This document shows, one piece after another, positions 7,462 to 15,686 of a stretch of 64,000 nucleotides of DNA (positions are counted from its first letter, which is position 1; each line of letters opens with the position of its first letter). Under the pieces are notes generated by a model. It was not told where the DNA came from. It saw nothing but the letters and a program-made list of their open reading frames with translations, and did not search any database. The translations under genes were made by a program, and so were the position numbers. The stretch is from Numidum massiliense (GTDB taxonomy: Bacteria; Bacillota; Bacilli; Thermoactinomycetales; Novibacillaceae). The stretch spans positions 3,465,758 through 3,529,757 of the forward strand of contig NZ_CTDZ01000009.1 in NCBI RefSeq assembly GCF_001375555.1, in the 5' to 3' direction.

Positions 7462-9864
7462 ATGTTGCGCGATATTCGACAAGCGGCGGTGCTCGGAGCC
7501 GGGGTAATGGGAGCGGCAATTGCTGCTCACTTAGCGAATTGTGGGATCGATTGTTATTTGTTCGATATCGTTCCGCGCGAGTTGACGGGGGAAGAGGAGC
7601 AGCAAGGGAAGACGCTGAACGATCCAGAGGTGCGCAACCGATTTGCACTGCGGGCGTTAAAGCGATTGCAGAAGGAAAAACCTTCACCGATTTATACGAA
7701 AGGGACTCTCGAGCGTATCACCGTCGGCAACTTTGACGACGATTTAGACAAGTTGGCTAAAGTCGACTGGATCATTGAAGCAGTTGTGGAAGATTTAAGT
7801 ATTAAGCGGCAACTACTCAACCGGGTAGAAAACGTGTGGCAGCGGGGGACGGTTGTCAGTTCGAACACGTCCGGCATTTCCATTACACAAATGGTTGAAC
7901 AGTGTTCACCCGAGTTTCAAAAGCATTTCATGGGGACGCATTTCTTTAATCCACCGCGCTACATGAAATTGCTCGAAGTCATTCCGACGGAAGCGACCGA
8001 TCGCGATCTCGTCCAATTTATGAGCGATTTTGGCCGGAACAAACTTGGGAAAGGCGTCGTCATGGCGAAAGATACACCGAACTTTATCGCCAACCGCATC
8101 GGCGTTTACGGGTTACTCGCGACGTATCGCGAAATGGCCGCGAGCGGTTTAACGCCGGAACAAGTCGATGCGATTACTGGTCCGGCGCTCGGGCGGCCCA
8201 AAAGCGCGACGTTCCGCACGTTAGATTTAGTTGGGTTGGACACGTTTGTCCACGTTGCAGACAACGTGCGGCACAACGTGGATGATAAGGAAGAGCAAGA
8301 GGCATTTGACGTACCGGCGAAACTTAGGCAGCTCGTGGAAAAAGGCTGGCTCGGTGAAAAGAGCGGGCAAGGGTTTTACCGCAAAATTAAAGGTAAGGGC
8401 GGTAGTACGATTTTGAGTCTCAATTTAGAGACGATGGACTACCAACCGCGGGAAAAACTGCGCGCGAGGTCGCTCGAAGCGGCCAAACGGGCCAAGACGC
8501 TCCCGGACAAACTGAAGACTCTTTTATACGCTGAAGACGTCGCTGGCAAATTCGCTTGGAACATTACGAAGCGCGTGCTGTTGTACAGTGCGGCGAAAGT
8601 ACCAGAAATTGCCGACGACATCGCCGACGTCGATTTGGCGATGAAGTGGGGCTTCAACTGGAAGCTCGGGCCGTTTGAAATGTGGGATGCGCTCGGCGTC
8701 GAACGCGCGGTCGAGCGGATGCGTGCGGAAGGTGAGACGATCCCCGCGTGGGTCGAGGATATGCTCGAAAGTGGTCGCACCAGTTTTTACGAACGCATTG
8801 ACGGTCAACCGACAGTGTTTACGCGCTCGGGGGACGTGCGCGAAGTGGTAGCCGATCCACGTGCCATTTCCCTCGCCGAGTTAAAAACGGCCGGAAAGCT
8901 CATTAAAGGCAACCGCGGCGCGAGCTTGATCGATATCGGAGACGATGTCGTCTGCTTAGAATTCCATTCGCCGAAAAATGCGATCGCTACCGATATAGTC
9001 GCGATGATGAACACGGCAGTGAAAGAAGTCGCCGCCAATTACCGTGGACTCGTTATCGGTAACCACGGCAGTAACTTTTGCGTCGGGGCGAACTTAATGA
9101 TGATATTGATGGAAGCGCAAGACGACAACTGGACGGAAATTGAATGGGTCGTACGCCAATTCCAAGATGCGACGATGGCGTTGAAAGCGTGTCCGCGTCC
9201 GGTCGTCGCGGCGCCGTTCGCGATGACGCTCGGCGGCGGGGCAGAAGTGTGCTTCCCGGCAGATCGCGTACAGGCAGCGGCAGAAACGTACATGGGCCTC
9301 GTCGAGGTCGGTGTCGGTCTCATTCCTGGCGGCGGCGGAACGAAAGAAATGCTCATCCGCTATACGGACGGGACTGGCAAGCCAAACGCGGTCGGGCTGC
9401 AGGGGCAATTGAATCAGGCTTTCGAGCGAATTGCGATGGCACAAGTGTCGACGAGTGCAGCACACGCGCGGGAGCTCGGCTATTTGCGGCCGCAAGACCG
9501 GATTACCGTAAACGGTGACTACTTGCTGTTCGACGCTAAACAGTCCGTGCTCGAACTGGATGCAGCCGGCTACGAAGCGAAAGGGGCGGGACTCGTACCT
9601 GTCCTCGGGGAGAGCGGTTATAATACGTTGAAATTGGGCGCTTACGGCATGTTGAAGTCGGGCTACATTAGCGAACACGATTACAAAATCGCCTCTAAAC
9701 TAGCGTACGTACTCGCTGGTGGGGACGTGCCGGAAGGGACGTACGTCACGGAACAGTACTTGCTCGACTTAGAGCGGGAAGCGTTCTTAAGTTTAGTCGG
9801 CGAGCCGAAGTCGCAGGCGCGCATGCAGCATATGTTGACGAAGAACAAACCACTGAGGAACTAA
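7462..9864 (+). CDS. fadN: 3-hydroxyacyl-CoA dehydrogenase / enoyl-CoA hydratase, FadN
   Basis: This two-domain beta-oxidation enzyme carries out the hydration and NAD-dependent dehydrogenation steps. The N-terminal Rossmann motif is VLGAGVMGAAIAAHLA (residues 9-24), followed by SSNTSG and the catalytic HFFNPPRYMKLLEVIP block near residue 160. The hydratase/isomerase-type domain is C-terminal (about residues 480-780), with CVGANLMM, GGGAEVCFPAD and GLVEVGVGLIPGGGGTKEM. The 800-aa length and dehydrogenase-first order match B. subtilis FadN rather than E. coli FadB. The start at 7462 has GAGGAGGGA in front; the upstream in-frame ATG overlaps the operator and is rejected. It is first in fadN-fadA-fadE. 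Confidence 0.96.
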   Translation: MLRDIRQAAVLGAGVMGAAIAAHLANCGIDCYLFDIVPRELTGEEEQQGKTLNDPEVRNRFALRALKRLQKEKPSPIYTKGTLERITVGNFDDDLDKLAKVDWIIEAVVEDLSIKRQLLNRVENVWQRGTVVSSNTSGISITQMVEQCSPEFQKHFMGTHFFNPPRYMKLLEVIPTEATDRDLVQFMSDFGRNKLGKGVVMAKDTPNFIANRIGVYGLLATYREMAASGLTPEQVDAITGPALGRPKSATFRTLDLVGLDTFVHVADNVRHNVDDKEEQEAFDVPAKLRQLVEKGWLGEKSGQGFYRKIKGKGGSTILSLNLETMDYQPREKLRARSLEAAKRAKTLPDKLKTLLYAEDVAGKFAWNITKRVLLYSAAKVPEIADDIADVDLAMKWGFNWKLGPFEMWDALGVERAVERMRAEGETIPAWVEDMLESGRTSFYERIDGQPTVFTRSGDVREVVADPRAISLAELKTAGKLIKGNRGASLIDIGDDVVCLEFHSPKNAIATDIVAMMNTAVKEVAANYRGLVIGNHGSNFCVGANLMMILMEAQDDNWTEIEWVVRQFQDATMALKACPRPVVAAPFAMTLGGGAEVCFPADRVQAAAETYMGLVEVGVGLIPGGGGTKEMLIRYTDGTGKPNAVGLQGQLNQAFERIAMAQVSTSAAHARELGYLRPQDRITVNGDYLLFDAKQSVLELDAAGYEAKGAGLVPVLGESGYNTLKLGAYGMLKSGYISEHDYKIASKLAYVLAGGDVPEGTYVTEQYLLDLEREAFLSLVGEPKSQARMQHMLTKNKPLRN

Positions 9865-9876
9865 GGAGGAGAGACG

Positions 9877-11058
9877 ATGAGAGAAGCGGTAATTGTCGCT
9901 GGTGTGCGCAGTGCAGTAGGCAAGGCGCGACGCGGCAGCTTAAAAGATACGCGCCCGGACGACTACGGGGCAGAAGTGGTGAAAGCGCTCCTCGCGCGCG
10001 TACCGGAAGTCGCTCCGGAAGAAATTGACGACTTATATCTCGGCTGTGCCTTTCCCGAAGGGGAACAAGGGATGAACGTCGGGAGAATTATCGGTCAGCG
10101 GGCAGGGCTCCCGGTAGAAGTGTCAGGCGTGACGATGAACCGGTTCTGTGCATCCGGTTTACAGACGATCGGGATGGCGGCGGCAAGCATAACCTCTGGG
10201 TTTGCCGACATCATCGTCGCCGGCGGCGTCGAAAGTATGACAATGGTGCCGATGGGCGGCAATAAACCGGCCCCGAACCCGTATTTGATGGACAACTATC
10301 CCGAAGTGTACATGTCGATGGGGCATACCGCGGAGGAAGTCGCGCGGCAGTACGGCGTAACCCGCGAAGAACAAGATGAGTTCGCCGTCGCCAGTCATCA
10401 GAAAGCGTATGCGGCAATTCAAGCGGGACGCTTTAAGGACGAAATTGCGCCGCTCCGCGTGAAGGTGAAGCAGTACTCGGAAGACAAAGGATTGCAAGTG
10501 ACGGAGAAAGTGTTTGACACAGACGAAGGGGTGCGTCCGGACACGACGTTAGACGTGCTCGCCTCGCTCCGACCCGCCTTTTTGCAAACCGGCACTGTCA
10601 CCGCGGGGAACTCGTCGCAAATGAGTGACGGTGCAGCGGCCGTCATGGTCATGTCGGCCGAAAAGGCGCAGCAACTAGGCTTGAAACCACTTGCTGTGTT
10701 CCGCTCCTTCGCCGTCGGGGGCGTCGCACCGGACGTAATGGGCATCGGCCCAGTTGCCGCCGTGCCGAAAGCGTTAAAGACGGCCGGTCTCACCCTCGAT
10801 CAAATCGACTTGATCGAACTGAACGAAGCGTTTGCTTCCCAATCGATTCAAGTGATCCGCGCGTTGGAAATGGATCCGGCGCGGGTGAACGTGAACGGTG
10901 GCGCGATCGCGCTCGGACACCCACTCGGCTGCAGCGGCGCGAAGCTAACGGTGACGTTGCTGCACGAACTAAAACGGCGCGGGGGCAAGTACGGCCTCGT
11001 GACGATGTGTATCGGCGGCGGTATGGGCGCTGCGGGTGTACTAGAAATGGTGTCCTAG
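9877..11058 (+). CDS. fadA: Acetyl-CoA acyltransferase (thiolase), FadA
   Basis: FadA cleaves 3-ketoacyl-CoA to acetyl-CoA and a shortened acyl-CoA. Thiolase landmarks are the nucleophile Cys in [10 protein letters not shown] (about residue 90), the AGGVESMT loop, NEAFAS, the His in [14 protein letters not shown], and the acid/base Cys in [10 protein letters not shown] near the C-terminus. The length of 393 aa is standard. It begins 12 bp after the fadN stop with AGGAGGAGA covering the gap, so the two are co-translated and under the FadR-type site. Confidence 0.96.
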   Translation: MREAVIVAGVRSAVGKARRGSLKDTRPDDYGAEVVKALLARVPEVAPEEIDDLYLGCAFPEGEQGMNVGRIIGQRAGLPVEVSGVTMNRFCASGLQTIGMAAASITSGFADIIVAGGVESMTMVPMGGNKPAPNPYLMDNYPEVYMSMGHTAEEVARQYGVTREEQDEFAVASHQKAYAAIQAGRFKDEIAPLRVKVKQYSEDKGLQVTEKVFDTDEGVRPDTTLDVLASLRPAFLQTGTVTAGNSSQMSDGAAAVMVMSAEKAQQLGLKPLAVFRSFAVGGVAPDVMGIGPVAAVPKALKTAGLTLDQIDLIELNEAFASQSIQVIRALEMDPARVNVNGGAIALGHPLGCSGAKLTVTLLHELKRRGGKYGLVTMCIGGGMGAAGVLEMVS

Positions 11059-11243
11059 GGGAAAGCCACATTTTTAGAAGACGTGGCGTATACGTTGAAG
11101 GACGTAATCAAAACTGACAGTGCATGAAAAAATGCAGGGCGGAAGAAATGGACGGTAGTGTGCAAAGAGTGTATGGTTGGGAAAAAAGCGGAATGAAATA
11201 AACGACGTGTCTAAATAATGCAAGGCAAAAAGGAGAGATGGAG

Positions 11244-13025
11244 ATGGCGTTACAGACAGAAGTACAAAAAGGCGGCCAATTTCTTATCGGCTCACCGGAA
11301 GTCGAGCAAGTGTTTACGCCGGAAGACTTTACCGAAGAGCACCAGATGATCGCCAAAACGACGGCCGATTTCGTGGAGAAAGATGTGCGCCCCGTGCTGG
11401 AAGAAATCGAAGCACACGATTTTTCACACAGCGTACGCTTACTGAAACAGGCGGGTGAACTCGGCTTGCTCGGCGCCGACGTCGCCGAAGCACACGGCGG
11501 CGTCGGACTCGATAAAATTAGTTCCGCGCTCATTACGGAAAATATGGCTGGCGGGCGCTCGTTCGGCCTCAGTCACGGCGCGCACGTCGGAATCGGGACG
11601 TTGCCGATCGTTTTCTTCGGCAACGAGAAACAAAAGCAGCAGTACTTGCCGAAGCTGGCGAGTGGGGAATGGATTGCCGCTTACGCCTTGACCGAACCGG
11701 AGTCCGGCTCCGACGCACTCGGCGCCAAGACGACGGCGAAGCTAAGTGCAGATGGCACGAAATATATTTTAAACGGGCAAAAGCAGTGGATTACGAACTC
11801 TGCCTTTGCCGACGTGTTCGTCGTGTACGCGAAAGTTGACGGCGACAAGTTTACTGCCTTTATCGTCGAAAAAACGTTCCCCGGCGTCTCGACCGGTCCG
11901 GAAGAAAAGAAGATGGGCATTAAAGGATCGTCGACGCGTACGCTCAACCTGGAGGACGCCGAAGTGCCTGTGGAAAACGTGCTCGGGGAAATCGGACGCG
12001 GTCACGTCATCGCCTTCAACATTTTGAACGTCGGGCGTTACAAATTAGCGGTGGGGTGTGTCGGATCAAGCAAGCGGGTTCTTGAACTGAGCACGAAATA
12101 CGCTAAGGAGCGCAAGCAGTTCAAGACGCCGATCGCTAGCTTCCCGCTCATTCAACAAAAGTTAGCGGACATGGCGATTAAGACGTACGCCGTAGAAAGT
12201 ATGGTTTATCGCACAGGCGGCTTATTCGAAAACTCGCTCGGTCAAGTGTCAGCTGACGACGGGCAAGCAATTGCGAAGGCGATTGCCGACTATGCGATTG
12301 AATGCTCGATGAACAAAGTATTCGGTTCCGAAGTGCTGGATGCGATCGTCGACGAAGGCGTGCAAATTCACGGCGGTTACGGCTTCATGCAAGAGTACGA
12401 AGTGGAAAATGCGTACCGCGACTCGCGCATCAACCGCATTTTCGAAGGGACGAACGAAATAAACCGCTTGCTGATCCCGGGCACGATCATGCGTAAAGTG
12501 ATGAAGGGCGAGCTGCCGCTGCTGCAAGAGGCGCAGTCGTTGCAAGAAGAGCTCTTGACGTTCATGCCGCCGATGTTTGACGATCCGGACACGCTGGAAA
12601 TCGAGGGGCACTTAATCGAAATGACGCGCAAAATCGCACTCATGACAGCCGGTTTAGCTGTCGAAAAGTACGCCGAGAAGCTGGAGCGCGAACAGGAGCT
12701 GCTAAGCGACATCGCCGATCTCGTTACCGCTTTGTTCGCGATGGAAGGCTGCTATTTACGGGCGCAAAAGGCCATTCAAACCGTCGGGCTGGAGAAGGCG
12801 TCGCTGCACGTCGATTACACGTCGGCGTTCGTGTACGACACGTTTGAAGAGGTTGAAATGAAAGCGCGCGGGATCCTTGCGGCGCTAGAAGAGGGCGACA
12901 TGTTGCGTGCCCAACTCGCCGTGCTGAAAAAGTTAACGCGCTACACGCCGATTAACAAAGTCGCCTTGAAGCGTCGCATCGCAGCTGTCATTATCGAGGA
13001 AGAAGCGTACGTCTGCAGTAAATAG
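11244..13025 (+). CDS. fadE: Acyl-CoA dehydrogenase, FadE
   Basis: FadE catalyses the FAD-dependent first step of beta-oxidation. Visible family blocks are YALTEPESGSDALG (FAD/substrate loop), GKQWITNS-type KQWITNSAFADVF, RKQFKTPIASFPLIQQKLADM, the VQIHGGYGFMQEYEVENAYRD stretch and INRIFEGTNEINRL. At about 593 aa it has the extra C-terminal helical domain of the long B. subtilis FadE type rather than the 380-aa short type. Two ATG codons lie close together; 11244 is preferred because AAAGGAG is eight bases away, whereas it abuts the one at 11238. A 185-bp gap separates it from fadA, with no terminator seen. Confidence 0.95.
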   Translation: MALQTEVQKGGQFLIGSPEVEQVFTPEDFTEEHQMIAKTTADFVEKDVRPVLEEIEAHDFSHSVRLLKQAGELGLLGADVAEAHGGVGLDKISSALITENMAGGRSFGLSHGAHVGIGTLPIVFFGNEKQKQQYLPKLASGEWIAAYALTEPESGSDALGAKTTAKLSADGTKYILNGQKQWITNSAFADVFVVYAKVDGDKFTAFIVEKTFPGVSTGPEEKKMGIKGSSTRTLNLEDAEVPVENVLGEIGRGHVIAFNILNVGRYKLAVGCVGSSKRVLELSTKYAKERKQFKTPIASFPLIQQKLADMAIKTYAVESMVYRTGGLFENSLGQVSADDGQAIAKAIADYAIECSMNKVFGSEVLDAIVDEGVQIHGGYGFMQEYEVENAYRDSRINRIFEGTNEINRLLIPGTIMRKVMKGELPLLQEAQSLQEELLTFMPPMFDDPDTLEIEGHLIEMTRKIALMTAGLAVEKYAEKLEREQELLSDIADLVTALFAMEGCYLRAQKAIQTVGLEKASLHVDYTSAFVYDTFEEVEMKARGILAALEEGDMLRAQLAVLKKLTRYTPINKVALKRRIAAVIIEEEAYVCSK

Positions 13026-13434
13026 TGTGAGTGGAGGCGTTCGTTTCATCGTAAAGAGGGTCGTGCTGGAAGGAGTAAGTCGCGTCATAGCGAGGTAAAT
13101 TGTCTCACAAGGAAGAGCGTTTTGCTCTCGTGTTGTTAACAGTATTAGCAGTACGTTTTCGTACGTTGAACGATCCACTTAAGCAAGATCCCATAACGAA
13201 TACACATTATCCCCGCTCAGCCGTTGAGCGGGTCTTTTTTTACGCAGTCGCTTTACGTATTTTGGGTAAAGTGCGTGAGAGGGTTTGCGCTGCGTCGCTT
13301 AAGCACCACGAAGCTTAGGCGACGATGCCGATGGCCAGGTGAGTCAGGTTGAGACAAGGCACGCGAGTTGCGGGACCACCTGCGATTTGCTACAGTTGAA
13401 CAGCAAACAATTAACCTTTTGGGAGCGTACGGCG
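13026..13434. other. Intergenic region between fadE and the pseudouridine synthase gene
   Basis: About 400 bp without a gene. It holds the fad terminator (below), a small hairpin GTACG-TTTT-CGTAC at 13151-13164, and a possible GTG start at 13339 in frame with the next gene. Nothing else is recognised. Confidence 0.5.
13212..13241 (+). terminator. Rho-independent terminator of the fad operon
   Basis: CCCGCTCA (13212-13219) and TGAGCGGG (13225-13232) form a perfect 8-bp stem with loop GCCGT, followed by TCTTTTTTT. Confidence 0.92.
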
Positions 13435-14451
13435 ATGTCAGATCGATCCGATATGTACGGTGCACGATACGATAGACTTAGCATATGTGGCCCATCCGAT
13501 CGGGGCGACGCTTTTGAACAGCCTAGTAAGTTCGATCGACGAGGTGAGTCCGATTTTTCTTTTACGGTTGACGCCGCTGAAGAGGGAAAGCTCCTGCAAC
13601 GGGTGTTACAGAGCCGCTTTCGCTTTTCGCGGCGCTTTTTAAGGCGATTAAAGCAAACGGGCGCAGTCACGGTGAACGGCGACATTGTCTATTTCACATC
13701 GCGCGTGCGGACGGGTGACGTCGTGCGCGTGCGGATGCCGGCGGACGATGTCCCACACCTACCGCCCGAACCGGTGCCGCTCGACATTTTACACGAAGAC
13801 AGCGACATTCTCGTACTTAACAAGCAAGGGGGCGTCGTCGTCCACCCGACGAAAAATTATGCGCACGGGACGTTGGCGAACGGCGTCGTCGCCCATTGGC
13901 AGGCGCGGGGGGAGAACCGCCTCGTCCGCCCTGTCAACCGACTAGACAAGCAGACGACGGGCGTGTTAGTCGTCGCCAAACACGCGTATGCGCACGACTT
14001 TATTGCGAAGCAGTTGCACACGAAGGCGAGTGAGCGCGAATATCGCGCGCTCGTGCTCGGGCTCGTCGCGGAGGGCAGCGGGACTGTATCCTTACCGCTT
14101 GCCCGCAGTACGGAAAACTTAAGTCGCCGTATCGTCGCTGCGGACGGCAAGCGAGCCGTGACACATTACGACGTACTCGCACGCTTCCCCCGCGACGGGG
14201 CGACGTACGTGGCGTTGCGGCTAGAAACAGGGCGTACACACCAAATTCGCGTGCACATGCAGGCGCTCGGACACCCGCTCATCGGCGACGCGATGTACGG
14301 GGACGAAAGCGAGAACCGCCGCTTGATCATCCCCCGCCAAGCACTGCACGCGGTGTCGCTTCGCTTTACTCACCCGCGGACGCGCATCCCTGTACAGTTC
14401 TCGGCGCCGTTGCCGCCAGATATGCGCCACTTACTCGACTCGTTGTCATAG
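13435..14451 (+). CDS. RluA-family pseudouridine synthase
   Basis: The protein isomerises uridine to pseudouridine in structured RNA. The catalytic Asp lies in RPVNRLDKQTTGVLV, with the later family blocks SEREYRALV, LRLETGRTHQIRVHMQALGHPLIGD and QALHAVSLRFTHP. An N-terminal S4-like part (RFRFSRRFLRRLKQTGAVTVNG, TRVRTGDVV) precedes it, as in RluD/YlyB/YhcT-type enzymes. The true start is unsure: 13435 has a GGGAGCG site, but an in-frame GTG at 13339 would add 32 residues, and the first 45 residues even from 13435 are not conserved-looking. The target site cannot be assigned. Its 3' end overlaps the convergent gene by 6 bp. Confidence 0.88.
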   Translation: MSDRSDMYGARYDRLSICGPSDRGDAFEQPSKFDRRGESDFSFTVDAAEEGKLLQRVLQSRFRFSRRFLRRLKQTGAVTVNGDIVYFTSRVRTGDVVRVRMPADDVPHLPPEPVPLDILHEDSDILVLNKQGGVVVHPTKNYAHGTLANGVVAHWQARGENRLVRPVNRLDKQTTGVLVVAKHAYAHDFIAKQLHTKASEREYRALVLGLVAEGSGTVSLPLARSTENLSRRIVAADGKRAVTHYDVLARFPRDGATYVALRLETGRTHQIRVHMQALGHPLIGDAMYGDESENRRLIIPRQALHAVSLRFTHPRTRIPVQFSAPLPPDMRHLLDSLS

Positions 14452-15462
14452 TGCCTGTTCGGTTCGCGGAGACAAGCCGCGCGGCAAACCGGCGTCTGCC
14501 ATCGTCAGCAAGCCTGTCTCGGTGGATTGGGCGAGCATTTTGGCACTGTTAACGGCGATCGCTGCGGTCGCCGTATCGCCGAAAATTCCCTCCGGAACGA
14601 GGAGCCGTTCCGTCGAATCGCCAGTGACGACGATCTCGTCAAACTGTTCGACTCCGAGCGCCATCGTCAAATCCAAATTAATGTCGATCCCGCCCGTCGT
14701 TTTTCCGACCGACGTCTGATGCAGGCCACTGACACTACTTTCGCTAGGTGGGACGATCGGCGCGATCGTATTTGCGACGTCTGTCAAGGTGTGGCCTAGT
14801 CCGTACGCGATGAGACGCACCGACTCTTCTAATCCGACGTGGCCGATTTTACCGTCTGCAGCAAGTTGGCGAAATTTCGCTTCATCCATACCGACACCTA
14901 CTTTTTGCTGAAGCGGTAGGCGCCGTTTAGAAACGTCTACTTGCCGTCGCACCTGGATGGCAGAGACAGCGTCGGTTACCGCCGTTAGGGCGAGGACGAG
15001 CGTGTCCATGACGAACCCGGGATTTACCCCTGTTCCGAGTACGGCTAACTTTCTTTCTCGCGCATACGCGTCGATTTCTGCCGCTAGGTCTGGATAGCGG
15101 TGCCACGGGTACGATAGCTCTTCACATGTGGAAACAACGGAAAAACCGTGTGCGAGCAGTGCGCGAATTTGTGGCCATACTCGTGGTAACTGTGAGCCCG
15201 TTGCGTGGATCGCAATTTTACTCGCTGCAGTACACTCCTGAGGAGGTATTTCCTCTAAGTGTGAACGAACTGCGATCCCGAGAGGCTGCGCCTCGATTAA
15301 TGTCCCGAGGTCACGCCCTACTTTCGCCGGGTCGATGTCTACGGCACCGAGCAACGTCACGTTTCGTGCGCGGTAGCATTTACGCAAAATTTGCATACCG
15401 ATTGGCCCCAGGCCAAATGGTAATATATAGAATTCATTAGAAGAGTGCTGCGCAGGGTTCAT
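14446..15462 (-). CDS. Dihydrodipicolinate-reductase-like dehydrogenase (2,4-diaminopentanoate dehydrogenase type)
   Basis: The N-terminus is a Rossmann fold (LPFGLGPIGMQILRKC, then AVDIDPAKVGRDLG), followed by HATGSQLPRVWPQI and the catalytic-region signature GTGVNPGFVMDTLVLALTAV. This layout is shared by DapB-like proteins annotated as 2,4-diaminopentanoate dehydrogenase, an enzyme of clostridial ornithine breakdown. None of the other ornithine-pathway genes (racemase, aminomutase, thiolase OrtAB) is nearby, so the actual amino-acid substrate is open. The length of 338 aa fits the family. The start ATG has GAAAGGCGG upstream. It is convergent with, and overlaps by 6 bp, the pseudouridine synthase gene. 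Confidence 0.72.
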   Translation of the reverse strand: MNPAQHSSNEFYILPFGLGPIGMQILRKCYRARNVTLLGAVDIDPAKVGRDLGTLIEAQPLGIAVRSHLEEIPPQECTAASKIAIHATGSQLPRVWPQIRALLAHGFSVVSTCEELSYPWHRYPDLAAEIDAYARERKLAVLGTGVNPGFVMDTLVLALTAVTDAVSAIQVRRQVDVSKRRLPLQQKVGVGMDEAKFRQLAADGKIGHVGLEESVRLIAYGLGHTLTDVANTIAPIVPPSESSVSGLHQTSVGKTTGGIDINLDLTMALGVEQFDEIVVTGDSTERLLVPEGIFGDTATAAIAVNSAKMLAQSTETGLLTMADAGLPRGLSPRTEQAL

Positions 15463-15607
15463 CTATAAATACCGCCTTTCAATTGGTGTATGCGGTTCGA
15501 TAGTAACATTCGTTATGTGAATGAGGGAAATATGAAAACGTTATATAAGTTATAAGTATCATCTATAAATTGGTCTATTCGTTAATCTAAAATTATTAAA
15601 CCCTACT

Positions 15608-15645
15608 AAAAAAAGGCTGCCTCTCGTTTGAGACAACCTTTTATC
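15608..15645 (-). terminator. Terminator of the first gamma-glutamyltransferase gene
   Basis: On the minus strand an imperfect stem (AAGGTTGTCTC with GAGAGGCAGCCTT) is followed by a run of seven T residues. Confidence 0.65.
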
Positions 15646-15686
15646 GCGAAGACATTTTTTTGTTTGTGTCGGTGTCGCCATACGCC

